Source: Arthrobotrys musiformis | Taxonomy: Eukaryota; Ascomycota; Orbiliomycetes; Orbiliales; Orbiliaceae | NCBI GenBank assembly: GCA_036971715.1 | Contig: JAVHJL010000008.1 | Span: 1,612,001-1,676,000, forward strand | DNA length: 64,000 nt | Direction: 5' to 3' | Shown: piece by piece, positions 1 to 11,235 of the stretch | Layout of the letters: each line of letters opens with the position of its first letter | Position numbering within the stretch: position 1 is the first letter of the stretch | The notes under the pieces: generated by a model | The model's input: the letters and a program-made list of their open reading frames with translations, nothing else | The model's database searches: none | What the model was told of the DNA's origin: nothing | Made by a program: the position numbers and the translations under genes

Positions 1-469
1 TCTTGATTTAAACTGTAACGGATAACTCGGGGTTAATCCACCTAAGGTCTTTTAGTATGCTACCGAGGAATAACGTCAGTTACCGCCTTTTTTAAAAGGA
101 TGAAAACTGGGGTATTGGGCAACGGTAATTAAGCCCACTATTGGGACAAGCATATACCCAGTCTCGGAACAAGCATTCGCACCTGCAGACGTATACGCAA
201 CGGGTCTTAAATAGTCGATATGGAATCGGTTAGGAAAGGGTGGAGATTACCTTCTTGATGGAGTAGTAGGTCTTCTGCTGGATTTGATGGTTTGTTATGA
301 GTATCGTAGGAATTGCGAGTGTTTTACGTTCATGGTGAGCTCGGTGAGGGCATATAAAGTACGAATAACCCGTTCCTTCAAGTATTCACACATATTATCC
401 CAAACCTCACTCCTTTCCTCCAACATAAAAAACCCACAAACAAACCCACTCCTTTAAATTATTAAAAAG
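1..469. other. Upstream intergenic region
   Basis: No coding sequence is supported here. The last 120 bases carry a TATA-like element and a C/T-rich stretch (about 395-425) of the kind found near fungal transcription starts, so this is probably the promoter and leader of the small secreted protein that follows. Confidence 0.5.
353..358 (+). promoter_or_regulatory. TATA-like element before small secreted protein gene
   Basis: TATAAA lies about 115 bases before the ATG at 470 and is followed by a C/T-rich tract and a short A-rich leader. Position and context fit a core promoter, but this is a six-base match with no experimental support. Confidence 0.35.
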
Positions 470-742
470 ATGCGTCCATCAACCCTCCTCCTCCTCTCGA
501 TCGCAACGATCTCAACCGCCGCCCCGATCCCTCAGAACTGGAAAAACATCGGCGCGGGACTGGTCAACGGTATCGGCATCGTCTGCACCTTCCAAGGCGA
601 ACAATGCCAGCAGTTTGGAAATGCGGTTAGGGAGGGGATTACAGACGCTGTCACTAAGGGGCCGAAATTGGGGGAGAAGGAGGCGGATGCGGTTATGAAG
701 GGGGGGTTGAAGGATACCATTAGTGGGTGGGGGAGGAAGTAG
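470..742 (+). CDS. Small secreted protein, 90 aa
   Basis: A 90-residue intronless protein with no family I recognise. Residues 1-18 form a classic signal peptide: a short basic start, a run of leucines, then a small-residue ending before PIPQ. The mature part is about 70 residues, with two cysteines (C39 and C46) that could form one disulfide. It is glycine-rich and ends with a basic Gly-Trp-Gly-Arg-Lys tail. The ATG sits in an A-rich context after a TATA-like element and a C/T-rich leader, which supports a real gene. Size, secretion signal and lack of a known domain fit a fungal small secreted protein, possibly an effector-like or cell-surface peptide. The function is not known. Confidence 0.6.
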   Translation: MRPSTLLLLSIATISTAAPIPQNWKNIGAGLVNGIGIVCTFQGEQCQQFGNAVREGITDAVTKGPKLGEKEADAVMKGGLKDTISGWGRK

Positions 743-2614
743 ATCTATTCCGACATTTTTGCGAGACCTAGATGCGAGAAGGAACTCATGAGTCGCGTCT
801 GGTGGGATTGGGATTGTGGTGGATATAATATTTCCTGGCATAAAGGAACCTTGGGGGGGTTTTGACTAATGTTGGAGGCTTAAGCCGGCTTGGGGGTTAT
901 TTCTGTATATATATTGTAATATAATGGCTAAGACGCCAGCGCCCTTTGAGATCTTTGGGCTTGAAGGAACATAATTTAAAGGATACAAATAGACGATATT
1001 GCGATATCGAAACATAAGAGATAGATAATCGTGTTGGACGTTGTATTTTGGTGTATAGAAGCCATTTTTGACGAGGAGTAACCCTCTAGCGTCTATATAT
1101 CATTGCTCATTGGCTAGTTTACAACGAATATATGCTGCCATTCCTGAAGTTCAATATTTGAGAAGTGGCTTTGAATATTATAATATTGGGGAAAGGGTCG
1201 AGGCTATTTGGGCTATGAGAATAGAGCGGAAGGCACTCCGAGTTAGCATATCAGCCCGCTGGAATTCTACTACAGCTTATAATAATAAAATACCACTGCC
1301 TACTCATGTCAGTTCGATTCTAACCTAATAGCTTAATACACAATGAATATACTTTCTCTCCATAAAGGAAAAAAAAACAAGACAGTAAGAAAGAAACATA
1401 CTCCGGGCTCCAACCTGTCCTTCTCAAAAAAAAAAAAAGGAAGAAAAAGAGAAAGAAAAAAAAAAGAATTAAATCTACAACAATGCCGATTCTCATGCGG
1501 TCACCCATCATAATACTAAGACAACGATAAGAGGCTTATGTAGCGCAGAGCGGACGGGATACGCAGGTTTCCTCTTTCTGTGGTCGTAGATATCAGGATG
1601 GGAAGGAATGTGGTACCTATTGTGTGGAGGGCTTTGGCGAGGGCTTTTTCGACAGGGGTTTACAATATATTATATGCAGCACTAATCGTTTTTGGGGGTT
1701 TTGAGGTCGCGAAAAAAGGCCCCAGGCTAGGAAACCGGGATTGAATATATGCGAGTTCGAAGTGGTTGGATTCAATTAATTAGTTGATCGACTGGTAGAG
1801 CTGGTATCTTTCGAGGTCGGGTGTATAGATTGGCGGGCTCTGCAGCGGCTTGCGACGTACAATGCAATGGCGGATCGCGACATTATGTCGATGTATCACA
1901 ATCTTGAATTGAAGAATCATTCCGTCGATTATGTATATACTACAAAGGTGACGGTTCTTATCATACCCACATATACGATATAACTAGAAGAGCCCGAGAG
2001 GTTCTCCCACAGTATCGAAGTTATAACTTCTTCGAGATACTAGGCAAGTGCAAGTTCATGTGTTGGCCGTCTTCCTGTTGTAGTTTTTTTCCTGCACGCA
2101 TCGAAATGAATGAGTTTATATGAGGCGTCTTGGCACGGTCCCATCCAATCCATCCCATCCAAACAGGGACCCCTGACCAGGCCATCCCATCCGCATGACT
2201 TCGTGATTCAAACCCGTTCAGCTTCGCCAAAAAGGAAAACCGAGAACCAAAGAGAAAAAGTCCCCGCCAAAGACATTGCAGGCATCATCTCCATCATGAG
2301 GTAAATTCATGAGTCTTACGCGATCCGGCGTCTCTATTTTATTCCTTGTTTCGTATGCATACGTCTGAGATCGTGAGTTATACCTCCCCTGATGATTTCG
2401 TATTGCTCATGAGCTCGAGATGAGAGAATGCTAATCGCAAGGCGGATTTTTCGTGTCGACAGGTTATTGGGTTAAAATCCATTGTTGATTTCACGATATA
2501 AAGTCCGCCGTATCGCCATTGAAGTCCCGATGTATCGATAAAAACACAGGATAAACCTTACCCTTTCGAAAAGCTCGAGATACACCGTATAAATAAGTGA
2601 AGGGGTGGAGAAAA
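743..2614. other. Intergenic region without a supported gene
   Basis: Only short open frames with no protein-like character occur. There are A-rich tracts around 1367-1380 and 1425-1465. The last part, from about 2460, is the likely promoter and leader of the ligase gene. No RNA gene was recognised. Confidence 0.5.
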
Positions 2615-5600
2615 ATGCCGTTCCTCTTCTCCCATGTCTGCGACCTCCTATCCACCCTCGAGTCCCTCCACAACCCCTCCAACCCCACCAGTGCTAGCGA
2701 TCTTCCATTTCAATATAAAACCCATATAACCTCCTGGCTTACATACTTCCGGTCCGATCTACCACCCGACCTTTGGCTGCCTTTGTTCTCGCTGCTATGG
2801 CCGGAGGGGCGACCGGATCGGGTGTATGGATTCAAGGAGGATGGGTTGATCACTGCCGTTTCGGCGGCGATGTGTTTCGGTAGAGGAAGAGTCGAGGAGC
2901 TAAAGGAGTGGAGGACCGGTGGGAGGGGGAATATTCGTCACAGAGATCTCGGGGAGTGTGTGGAGAGGGTGTTTGCTATGAGTGTACGTTCTACAACTTC
3001 GGGAAGGGTAATACCAACCGGGAATGAAAGACTTATGAGATCTGGAATCATCAGGAAAATGTGATATTACCGCCCAACGCCGTTACGATTACTGAAATCG
3101 AAGAGGTTTTAAACGAGCTAGCCTCCCACTGTCGATTTTCTAGTTCCGACATCCGCGGTTCCGAGGGTGCGAAGGGCAGATCGAATCTCACGAATAAAAC
3201 CGGTACTCCCATCCGTCAATTCCTTCTCGGGAGGATATATATGCGCCTTTCCAGCCGTGATTCGAAGTGGTTTACTCGTATAGTTTTGAAGTCCATGTTA
3301 CCCGTAGCCCTCGAGCCGGATAACTTGTTCCGCGAATTCCACTTTTTGTTACCAGAGATATGGAGGATAAGGGGTCAACTGGAGTCAGCGCTGTCCGTAC
3401 TTGGGAGTAAGACTTTCAGGTTGTTCCCCTGTACGCCCAACCCTGACGATGAAGAGGAGCTAAGGGAGGCGGCGGAGAGGCTACTATTGCCGGAGATGGG
3501 GGTTAAAGTTGGACGTCCGGTCTTCATGAAGGCACTAAGCTGTGAAAAGGTGGTCAGAATGGCGGGGAGGAAGACGTGGGCTCTCGAGCGGAAGTATGAT
3601 GGTGGTATGTTGCCTTTAAACCTACCAAGCAAGGGGAAGGAATCTAGGTACTAACGAATAATAGAATACTGCCAAATCCACGTCGATCTTACAAAAGGCA
3701 AAGACGATTGGTTAAAAATATACAGCAAATCCGGCCGAGACTCGACAGAAGACCGCATCGGATGCCACGAAATCATCCGCCAATGCCTCAATCTCGATAA
3801 CCCCTCAAAAAGGAAGATAAAACAACGGTGTATCCTCGAAGCTGAGTTTTTGGTGTACTCCGATGCGGAAGACAGGATTGCGAGTTTCCACAGCATCCGC
3901 AATCATGTGATGCGGTCTGGAACATACGTCGGGACGAGTTTGTCGGTGGTACGGGAGCACCAGTCGACGGAGCATATCATGTTGAAGTTCTTTGATTGCA
4001 TCCTGCTAGATGATATTTGCACGCCGGCGAATACCTATGCTGCGCGGAGACATCATTTGGAAGGGCTGGTTCATCGGATAGAGAATAAAGCGGAGTTGGT
4101 GACCCGCAAGCTTATAGATTTCTCAAGACCGGATGCTAGAGATACCTTCTTTGAAACTTTCGCGGAGGGGATTGGGCTGAAGTGGGAGGGGTTTGTGATG
4201 AAGCCTGTGGAGGGGAGGTACGTCGGTTGGGGCGTGGGGAGAAGGAATTATTGGGTTAAGCTTAAGAGGGATTATATTCCGGGATTTGGGGATAGTGCAG
4301 ATTTTGTTGTGGTTGGTGGCCGGTGTGGGGGGAAGAGGGGGGTCGAGAGAGGACGTAGGTTTTTAATTTCCAACTACGATCTTTATAAAGGTGCTAACGG
4401 GGTAGTCTAGTGGACCCGACTGACGCCAATACGTTTTATGCCGCTTGCCTGACTAATAAGCGGGAAGTGGTGACGTCGGTAAGTAGCGGCCGTTGAAAAG
4501 CATTTCTAAGACAACATCGACGCTAACTTGTATACCCGCTTCTACAGGCCGCAAAGCCCATTTTCAAAGTTGTGTTTACGGTCTCCTATAATCTTACGCA
4601 AGCAGACCTTACGTTTCTCAAATCACATAGATATTTTCATGGGATTGAGTACTCCAAGCGTCCTAATACGACATATGAAGTCCTACCGTTAGAGGATCAC
4701 TTCCCAGAGCCGGACTTTCTATTCAATTCACCGCTTGTGTTAGAATGCTTTGGCGCCGGGTTCGATAAGGCCGCATTTTCGGATTATTGGACCCTACGGT
4801 GGCCAAGGGTCCAGAAGATCCATAAGGAAAGGGAATTCACCGAAGCCGTAACCTTCGAAGAATTGCAAGTGATGGGGGAGAAAGCAAGTACGGTGTCGGA
4901 TGATTGCATGGAAGAGATCAAAGATTGGGAGGAGAAGCTTAAAGCCTCGGCTGAGAGAAGACGGCGGTTCAGACCCTTTGGAACGGAACAGCAACCTAAG
5001 GGGATGCTGGCCAAACCGGTTTGGGAGGCTGATTCTCAGACGACGAGGAAGTTGGCAGCTGTGAGACAGTGGACTCCTGTGGTTGTTGAATCGCAGCCTT
5101 CGTTTCGAGCTTCGCAGGCTACTACGTGCACGCAGACTGAATCGCAACCGTCGCAGAAGCGAAAGAGGCCTCTGTCGCAGATAGTAGAGAACGGACGGTC
5201 TGTGGGGAAGGGAGTTGATGATCCGGATGCGACGCAGACGCAGACTCAAACTCAGACGCAGGATAGCCAGCAGTTGGCGGTTTTAACGTCACCGTTATTT
5301 CAAACTCGAGTGTATTTGATTGAATGTTTGTCTGACCGGTCCGACGTCAAAGAACTGTTGAAGAAGCTAGAAGTAAATTACATCGGAAGCTGCAAAGATT
5401 TAGCGGCCAAAGAGGAGATCAAAAAACTCAGTAGACAGAAGGAAAAGGCGATCCTGCTGGTCGACGAGGCACAGCGGGATGATATTACGAAATTCATAGC
5501 CAAGCTGGGCAAAACCCGGCCCAGGCGGAAGATAACAGTCGAGGTCTACAGTTGGAGGATACTGGAGAAGATGAAGGAGATACTTGAGGTCAAGGATTGT

Positions 5601-5690
5601 GGGGAATTGGAAGGGGATCGGGCGAAGAGGAGGCGGGTGGCGGTGGACTGGAGCGTTATGCACCTGGACACGATATCGTCGGCATTATAG
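2615..5690 (+). CDS. LIG4-like ATP-dependent DNA ligase (five exons, 939 aa)
   Basis: Exons are 2615-2983, 3055-3604, 3665-4354, 4411-4478 and 4548-5690. All phases agree and give 939 residues. An ATP-dependent DNA ligase joins nicks through a lysine-AMP intermediate; the closest relatives are the fungal LIG4-like ligases, a family related to the end-joining ligase. Visible in order are a helical N-terminal domain, motif I KYDGE (lysine near residue 303, assembled across an intron), a motif III-like FFDCILLDD, motif IV EGFVMK (about 479), motif V WVKLKRDY (about 503) and the OB-fold signature GAGFDK with a following RWPRV-IH-RE stretch (about 620-650). A Gln/Thr-rich linker precedes a BRCT-like C-terminus (about 805-920). 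The start at 2615 was chosen for its AAAA context; another ATG lies in frame at 2597. Motif I has Tyr where ligases normally have Arg (KxDGxR). It could be a ligase paralogue of altered activity rather than true LIG4. Confidence 0.85.
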
Positions 5691-6762
5691 GCGTACCACC
5701 CATACACACACACACATATCCACGCCCAAGTATGGTTCTAGACCTCTTCTTTCCCCTCCCATTCCTCGATTGGATTATTAATATGGTCCATTGGTACCGC
5801 GGGTTATGTTATATCCATGATTGCGGTTGTGTATTATATTATACTGTATTTATATTTGTGTACTAGCATGATACCCGGGAATGCAATGTTTTTATACGGT
5901 TGATACTGCGCTGATACCATGCATTTGGTGATTACGATCATGTAAGCGCCTCGAAGATAAGTCCGCATCGGCCAGTACAGCTCTCTTTCCTAGCTCTCCC
6001 ACTTTACGGTCAAGACGCAGCGGACAATGCATACAGAGCACCGGGCAGGAGGAAGGATCAACGAATGTTAGAGCCCACAATTACAGGCCAGGGATGAGCT
6101 CCCGCAGCCGTGATTGGCCAATTGCCGTGGACAGACTAGTGGCAGCAGCATCATGTCATGTCATGTTTTTTTCTTCCAATTCCGAGGCCTGTCTTGACTA
6201 TTCCAGGCCAACCGGTTGTTCTTGCTGCAATCTTCGCCGTTAGTCTGTTTGATCCAGCAGGAAGATAAACTCTTTCAGTTAGGAAGCCAGTGAAGAGGCA
6301 GGCCGAAGGACAGACAGGAAGCACTCCCACCACACCGTCGTCCAGCCGGAACCTACCTCGCTCACGTTTTCTTCTTCCTTCTTCTTGATTGATACCTCTA
6401 ACGTCAACGTCAACTAAACCGCCGAAAGGGATCCCTCCTAAACCCCGGTTTTCACCGCCGACTTCTCTTCCCCTTCTCCATCTTTCTGCCGACCGTGCAA
6501 AGAAGCTCCATCGCCAGTTTGGTCGTTCTTGTTCGGCTTCACCGGTCCCCAATTCGGATTCGAAGAGAATTCCCTTGTTAAGAATTTTATCCCACCAAGA
6601 AAAAAAAAACCTATCCCGTTTCCCACCAATTAAAACCCCGCAACACCCGAAATACCACCTCTTCTTCTCAGCCACTCTTCTTCACGACATTACATATACC
6701 CAAAGTACCCTCCTACAGACCTACGTACACATAACATAAAATCCCCTCCCAGTTCAACAACC
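5691..6762. other. Intergenic region and pyrimidine-rich leader of the COX6 gene
   Basis: A CA-dinucleotide tract lies at 5702-5716. The part from about 6350 to 6762 is rich in C/T and lacks stops in one frame, but its translation is low-complexity Ser/Pro/Lys and matches no protein style. It is best read as promoter plus long 5' leader of the next gene. Confidence 0.5.
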
Positions 6763-7713
6763 ATGTCCACCTCGATTCTTAGATTGGTCTCTTCGGCCGC
6801 CGTCGCCACCCGTCCTCTCTCCGTCCTCAGAACGGCGACTATTCCCCGTGCCGCCGTCGTCTCTCGATATGCTGCTCCCTCGGCGACAATGGGTGTGAGG
6901 GGTTATTCGAGTGCTCACGACGAAGAGACCTTCGAGGAGTTTACTGCTAGGTGAGGAAATAATTTACAATGGCTGGGTGGAGAGGATTGTTGTTCTTTTT
7001 TTTATTTCTTTATATTCTATATAAAACCCGTACGCGGAGGGAAATCGGAACGGGATTTGTTCTCATGTGGTGGGAAAATTCGCGGGTGTACGGAAGCGAA
7101 AGATATCAACAACTTTTTTTCCTTCTTGACTTCTGTATAACCGGGATCACAGCGGGAAGGGAATGTACTCAATTGAGTCGGATGGTTTGGCTGATATTGA
7201 TGTTTGTGATAGATATGAGAAGGAGTTTGATGGTGTACAGGATGTTTTCGAGCTTCAGGTTTGTTTTCACCCTCCCTTTTCACCCTGTCTATAAATATAG
7301 ATTTTCGGGATCCGGTTATCGTGATAAGGGCGGCTTTTTCGCTAACTTTTTGTGATAGCGAAACTTGAACAACTGTTTCGCATACGATCTTGTTCCATCC
7401 ACCTCTGTCATCGAGGCTGCCCTCCGTGCCGCCAGACGGGTGAATGACTTCCCCACTGCCGTCAGAATCTTCGAAGGTGCGGATCTACCAGTGATATCTT
7501 ATATCTATACATATACACATATGATAGTATATATGTGTGTGTATATGTAAAAGAAGACGGAATGCTAATTGAGATATATGGAATATAGGCATCAGAGCCA
7601 AGGTCGAGAACAACATTCAATACGAGCAGTACCTTTCGGAACTCAAGCCACTGAGAGAGGAACTTGGTGTGCATCTTGCCGAGGAGCTGTACCCCCCTGC
7701 TCCTAAGAAATAG
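6763..7713 (+). CDS. cox6: Cytochrome c oxidase subunit VI (yeast Cox6 / mammalian COX5A type), 158 aa
   Basis: Exons are 6763-6950, 7213-7258, 7359-7476 and 7589-7713, with consistent phases, giving 158 residues. It is a nuclear-encoded matrix-side subunit of mitochondrial respiratory complex IV. The first 50 or so residues are rich in Arg, Ser and Ala and almost free of acids, as expected of a mitochondrial targeting sequence. They are followed by the family hallmarks EETFEEFTARYEKEF and the helical repeat region with NNCFAYDLVPS and AARRVNDFPTAVRIFEG, ending in PLREELGVHLAEELYP. Length fits the family. The first intron is long for this window (262 nt); the third has a GCTAAT branch site. 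Exon 2 is only 46 nt. Confidence 0.93.
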
Positions 7714-9044
7714 AGTGTTTTCCCTCGAAAACACTAGAGCAATGTTGGGCGGGATGTATTGGGGGGTATGGGGAGGGGTATACCGTAGCTGGCAGTGAGG
7801 AGGGTTATACACCACACCACACCCTTCTTACGTGTTAGATAATCCTTTTCTGTGGATTCCCTTGGAGGGTTTATTCATCTTGTCTTTGGTTTGGGAACAC
7901 CTTGGCTAAGATGGGATGGAGGGGTCTTTAGGGGATTCCATGGAATCGTCGACTGTAAAGAAAACTCTTGCGTAATTGCTTCTTTTTCTTTTTTAAATTC
8001 TCTTTTTTTGTATCTTCTTCTTTGGTTGATATACTTTTTTTCTTTTCTCACTGTTTTTTCCCTCTGTTTTTCTTTATGTCTCTTTTTTTTTTTTTTTACA
8101 AAAACCTTTTGGATCCGGATCTGTCAGATCAGATGAAATGACGAACGAAACAAAGAAACTGGGAGTTGGGCGGTGGCGGGGGAATGAAAAAAAGGAAAGA
8201 TTAAAAGCACCGTATGGTGTACATACCTTTATTATATATCCCTTCCGGGCTACGTGTGGTCTGGGTGCGAGACGACTTAAGCTTGTAGACTCGAATTTGC
8301 GGAGACGTATATTGATCCCAGCCCTCCGACACGGATGTTGGTTAGTAGGCATATATGATATCATATCGAAGCTAGTGTCGATATTGATCGAGGGCACTCG
8401 TATAACTGGACGGACGGGGCTATACGGTTGAGCTAATCACTCTCTGTGCGGTCTGGGTGAGAGATCAGGTTAGCTAAGATCAGTTAATCAAACTGGATCG
8501 TCGAACCGGCAGGGCAATTGATCGATTTGGGTGCGATAATGATAGAAGTCGAGGTAAACATGCATGTGGACGCAGTGCGGTGAGACAAATTGCAGTAGGC
8601 GGTGGTACAAGGTCTCCCCGTTCTGTAGGTTGTGTAACCACGGGCACTCAACGCCTGAGGGCCTTTACCCATCTTTTCCTGTTGAAATTTTTAACGACGG
8701 TGTGGCCGTTTTTTATTATATATATATCTTTTTATATACTCTGAGTTTGCGGGTGTGTATCCGTGGAATGGGTATTTTGGGTATTCTCGATAACGAGTCG
8801 CTGGGTTATTTTATGTGAATTGCACTACCTATCGATTTGATGGTTTTTTTTCGTATTTGTATCACCGGATGTTAAATTATGATACGAGAATCAATATCGT
8901 TTACCGTGCTGGATCAATACGGCTGAGTGAAAAAAGCCTGATAACAGTTCCAAAAAATTGCGATGTATATGACATGGGGATTAAATTTCTGGAAGACAAG
9001 AAACTTGGTTGAGCAACCCAAGCTGCGTCAAGACAAGGGCGACG

Positions 9045-9066
9045 GATGTAATGTAATGTAATGTAT
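9045..9066. repeat. (ATGTA)n microsatellite
   Basis: About four tandem copies of a five-base unit ATGTA, in non-coding DNA. Confidence 0.8.
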
Positions 9067-10052
9067 ATCACTATTAGACTTTTTAGGATTCTGGAAGAGG
9101 AATATTCTCCTGACGCAGAGGTAAGGTACCAGCCGGGTTTACCGTACCATGGGTTTATGGACGGCGTCACCCGTCGGCATATGGCACGATAGCTTCGTAC
9201 GGACATCGATTGTATCTATGTGTTTGTAAGTACGTGTTGTGTCAAGGCGTCAAGCTTGCGAGCAAGGTGCCTGGCTAGAGCTCCAAGTGCAAGGTCGTGT
9301 AATTGACGTCCATGGATCAAGCGGGAACGGAAGAATGTCGTGCCGACCATAATTAAAAGAAAACCCCCATTTACATGTCCAAGTGGGGATTTAACTACGT
9401 TTTTTGCAATATCGACAGAGACAGAAGATACGAAAAAGACATGAAAAAAATGATGAAACTTGAACATGGACCTCGGCTCGCGCAGCTGCTGTTTCTAGGA
9501 ATGTTATAGTCGTGTTCCTTTAGGAAGGAGGGACTAGTGATCACGACGCAAGTTATGGCCAATGGAAAGGACCCTTTTTTTATACATACAGATTGTGGTA
9601 TAATTTGGGTGGAGCAAAAGGTTCGAATCTGGGTCAGTTGAGCACGGAGGAAGGCCCGCTAGTTGGGGAATTGGGCTGTTCACATGTCTGACGAATGAAC
9701 CTTTTTCGCTCTTTCTCAACCGACCGCCGTCATATGCGGGATGAATATGACCAGGCAATTTTAATGGGGAAAATCCCCTTTTCCTATTCGATGGGTTCTG
9801 CCAGGCCTGGGCTGGATCCCAGGTAACTTTTTTACTTGTTGGACAAAATAAAAGAGGGTGGGTTCTGTTTTTTTTGTTTAGCTGCACCCCAGTAATTTCC
9901 GCCACAGGAATATGCAATATGACGGGCGAACCGAGCTAGACAGACAGGACAGCCTCAACCAAGATTCGATTCTTTGGGCTTGGGGAAGTTGGGAACCCGG
10001 CCTGTTTGTTTATGATTTTTTTTTGTCTTGGTTCTCCCTTCGCAAGCCCCTT

Positions 10053-10079
10053 CTTTGCTTTGCTTTGCTTTGCTTTGCA
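10053..10079. repeat. (CTTTG)n microsatellite
   Basis: Five tandem copies of CTTTG in a T-rich non-coding stretch. Confidence 0.85.
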
Positions 10080-11235
10080 TGTGCACGCATATATGCGCAT
10101 ATCCGGGACTTCTGCTTTCGAATGGGAGAAGTTTTTTTTTTCCTGCTTGGAAAAACAAAGTATGGAAAGATGCAGAGAAGGACACCTCGCATTGTAATTT
10201 CGTGTTCTTGCGTCTAAGGTCACTAGGCCTCTCGTGAAGCGGCGCTCGGTCTAGTTAGTAAGAATTCCTCATTAGTTAGATCCAAAAAATCCTATAGGTT
10301 AGCACGGGAGTTAGGCCTCCTGGCGTGTGCATGATCGAGTTAGCTCGCATTCGAATCGAAAGCAAAAAAAAAATACTTGGACCAGACAGCGGAAGGTTTA
10401 TGAGCCAAGGGTTGATTGTTTCTCTCTCCTTTATAACCCGATCGTTCCACTGCCTTATAGACTATCAATCAAATCTTGTAATCAAGTTGACGAGTTTTTT
10501 CAATCTTCTTTTCTTCTCCTTCATCTTCTTCTGCTTCTTCACGAACTGACCTTCTGGGGGGAGACGCGAATATCTGACCAGAATTCAATTGGATCGAGCA
10601 TCGGTTTCGATCGACCTGTCGCTGCGCTGTACGCTGTTTGCTCGGGTCTTGCCATTCCTTTTCGATACAAGTCCCATACCATCCCCGAACGGTCCTTGTG
10701 AGACACAAGCCCTGCACCCGCAGACGTGTGTGCTCCCCAGCGCGACACCCCGAAAAATCAGGCAGATTGAAGGACGCCCACGGCACCTGTCGACCTGCCA
10801 TTCGACAAGACGTGCCCTGTCGAGGAGGACACCACCGACATAGTACACAGTGCATAGGCCTGCCTGCCGAGACTTTTCCCCCTTCGTCTTCGTGTTGTGG
10901 GTGTGGTTGTGGTCCTGTCCCCGTGTCCGTCTCTGCAACGGAAGGAAATAGTCTAAAAGCTCTACCTTCCTTCAATTCCGCTGGTTCCGACTCCTGAACC
11001 TGATTGAATTCCTCCATCACCCTCGTCCTCTTCCTCTTCCTCTTCTCCATCCTCATCTTCTTCTTCTCCATCTTCTCCTCCATCATCATTCTCATTCTCA
11101 CCCTCTCCGCCTTCTTAATCCCCTTTCATAGTCACCCGAATCACCCTTAGACACACGAATAACGATAGTCTCACGACCAAGTCTCGACCTCACCCCTTAA
11201 TTCTCCCCATATTCCCAGGGACAGTAAACATCAAC

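Larger units (their letters stand above)
7714..11235. other. 3.5 kb intergenic region with simple repeats; last part is the elongase leader
   Basis: No protein-like open frame is supported. T-rich tracts lie around 7980-8100, a (ATGTA)n run at 9045-9066 and a (CTTTG)n run near 10055. From about 10480 to 11235 the plus strand is strongly C/T-rich; the long open frame opposite it (10469-11101, minus) is a Met/Lys/Glu/Arg low-complexity artefact. This end is probably promoter and 5' leader of the elongase gene. Confidence 0.5.

Noticed and set aside
1240..1330. tRNA-like GTTCGATTC T-loop match
   Set aside because: The T stem has a mismatch and the acceptor stem does not pair; no full cloverleaf.
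4794..5249. 151-residue Arg/Leu/Ser-rich minus-strand open frame
   Set aside because: Shadow of the ligase coding strand in another frame.
5702..5716. CA-dinucleotide tract as a regulatory element
   Set aside because: Ordinary microsatellite with no further context.
9600..9650. A GGTTCGAATC tRNA B-box-like match
   Set aside because: No matching A box or foldable acceptor and anticodon stems upstream; single B-box matches are common by chance.
10469..11101. 210-residue minus-strand open frame
   Set aside because: Met/Glu/Lys/Arg low-complexity translation opposite a C/T-rich leader; no protein-like features.
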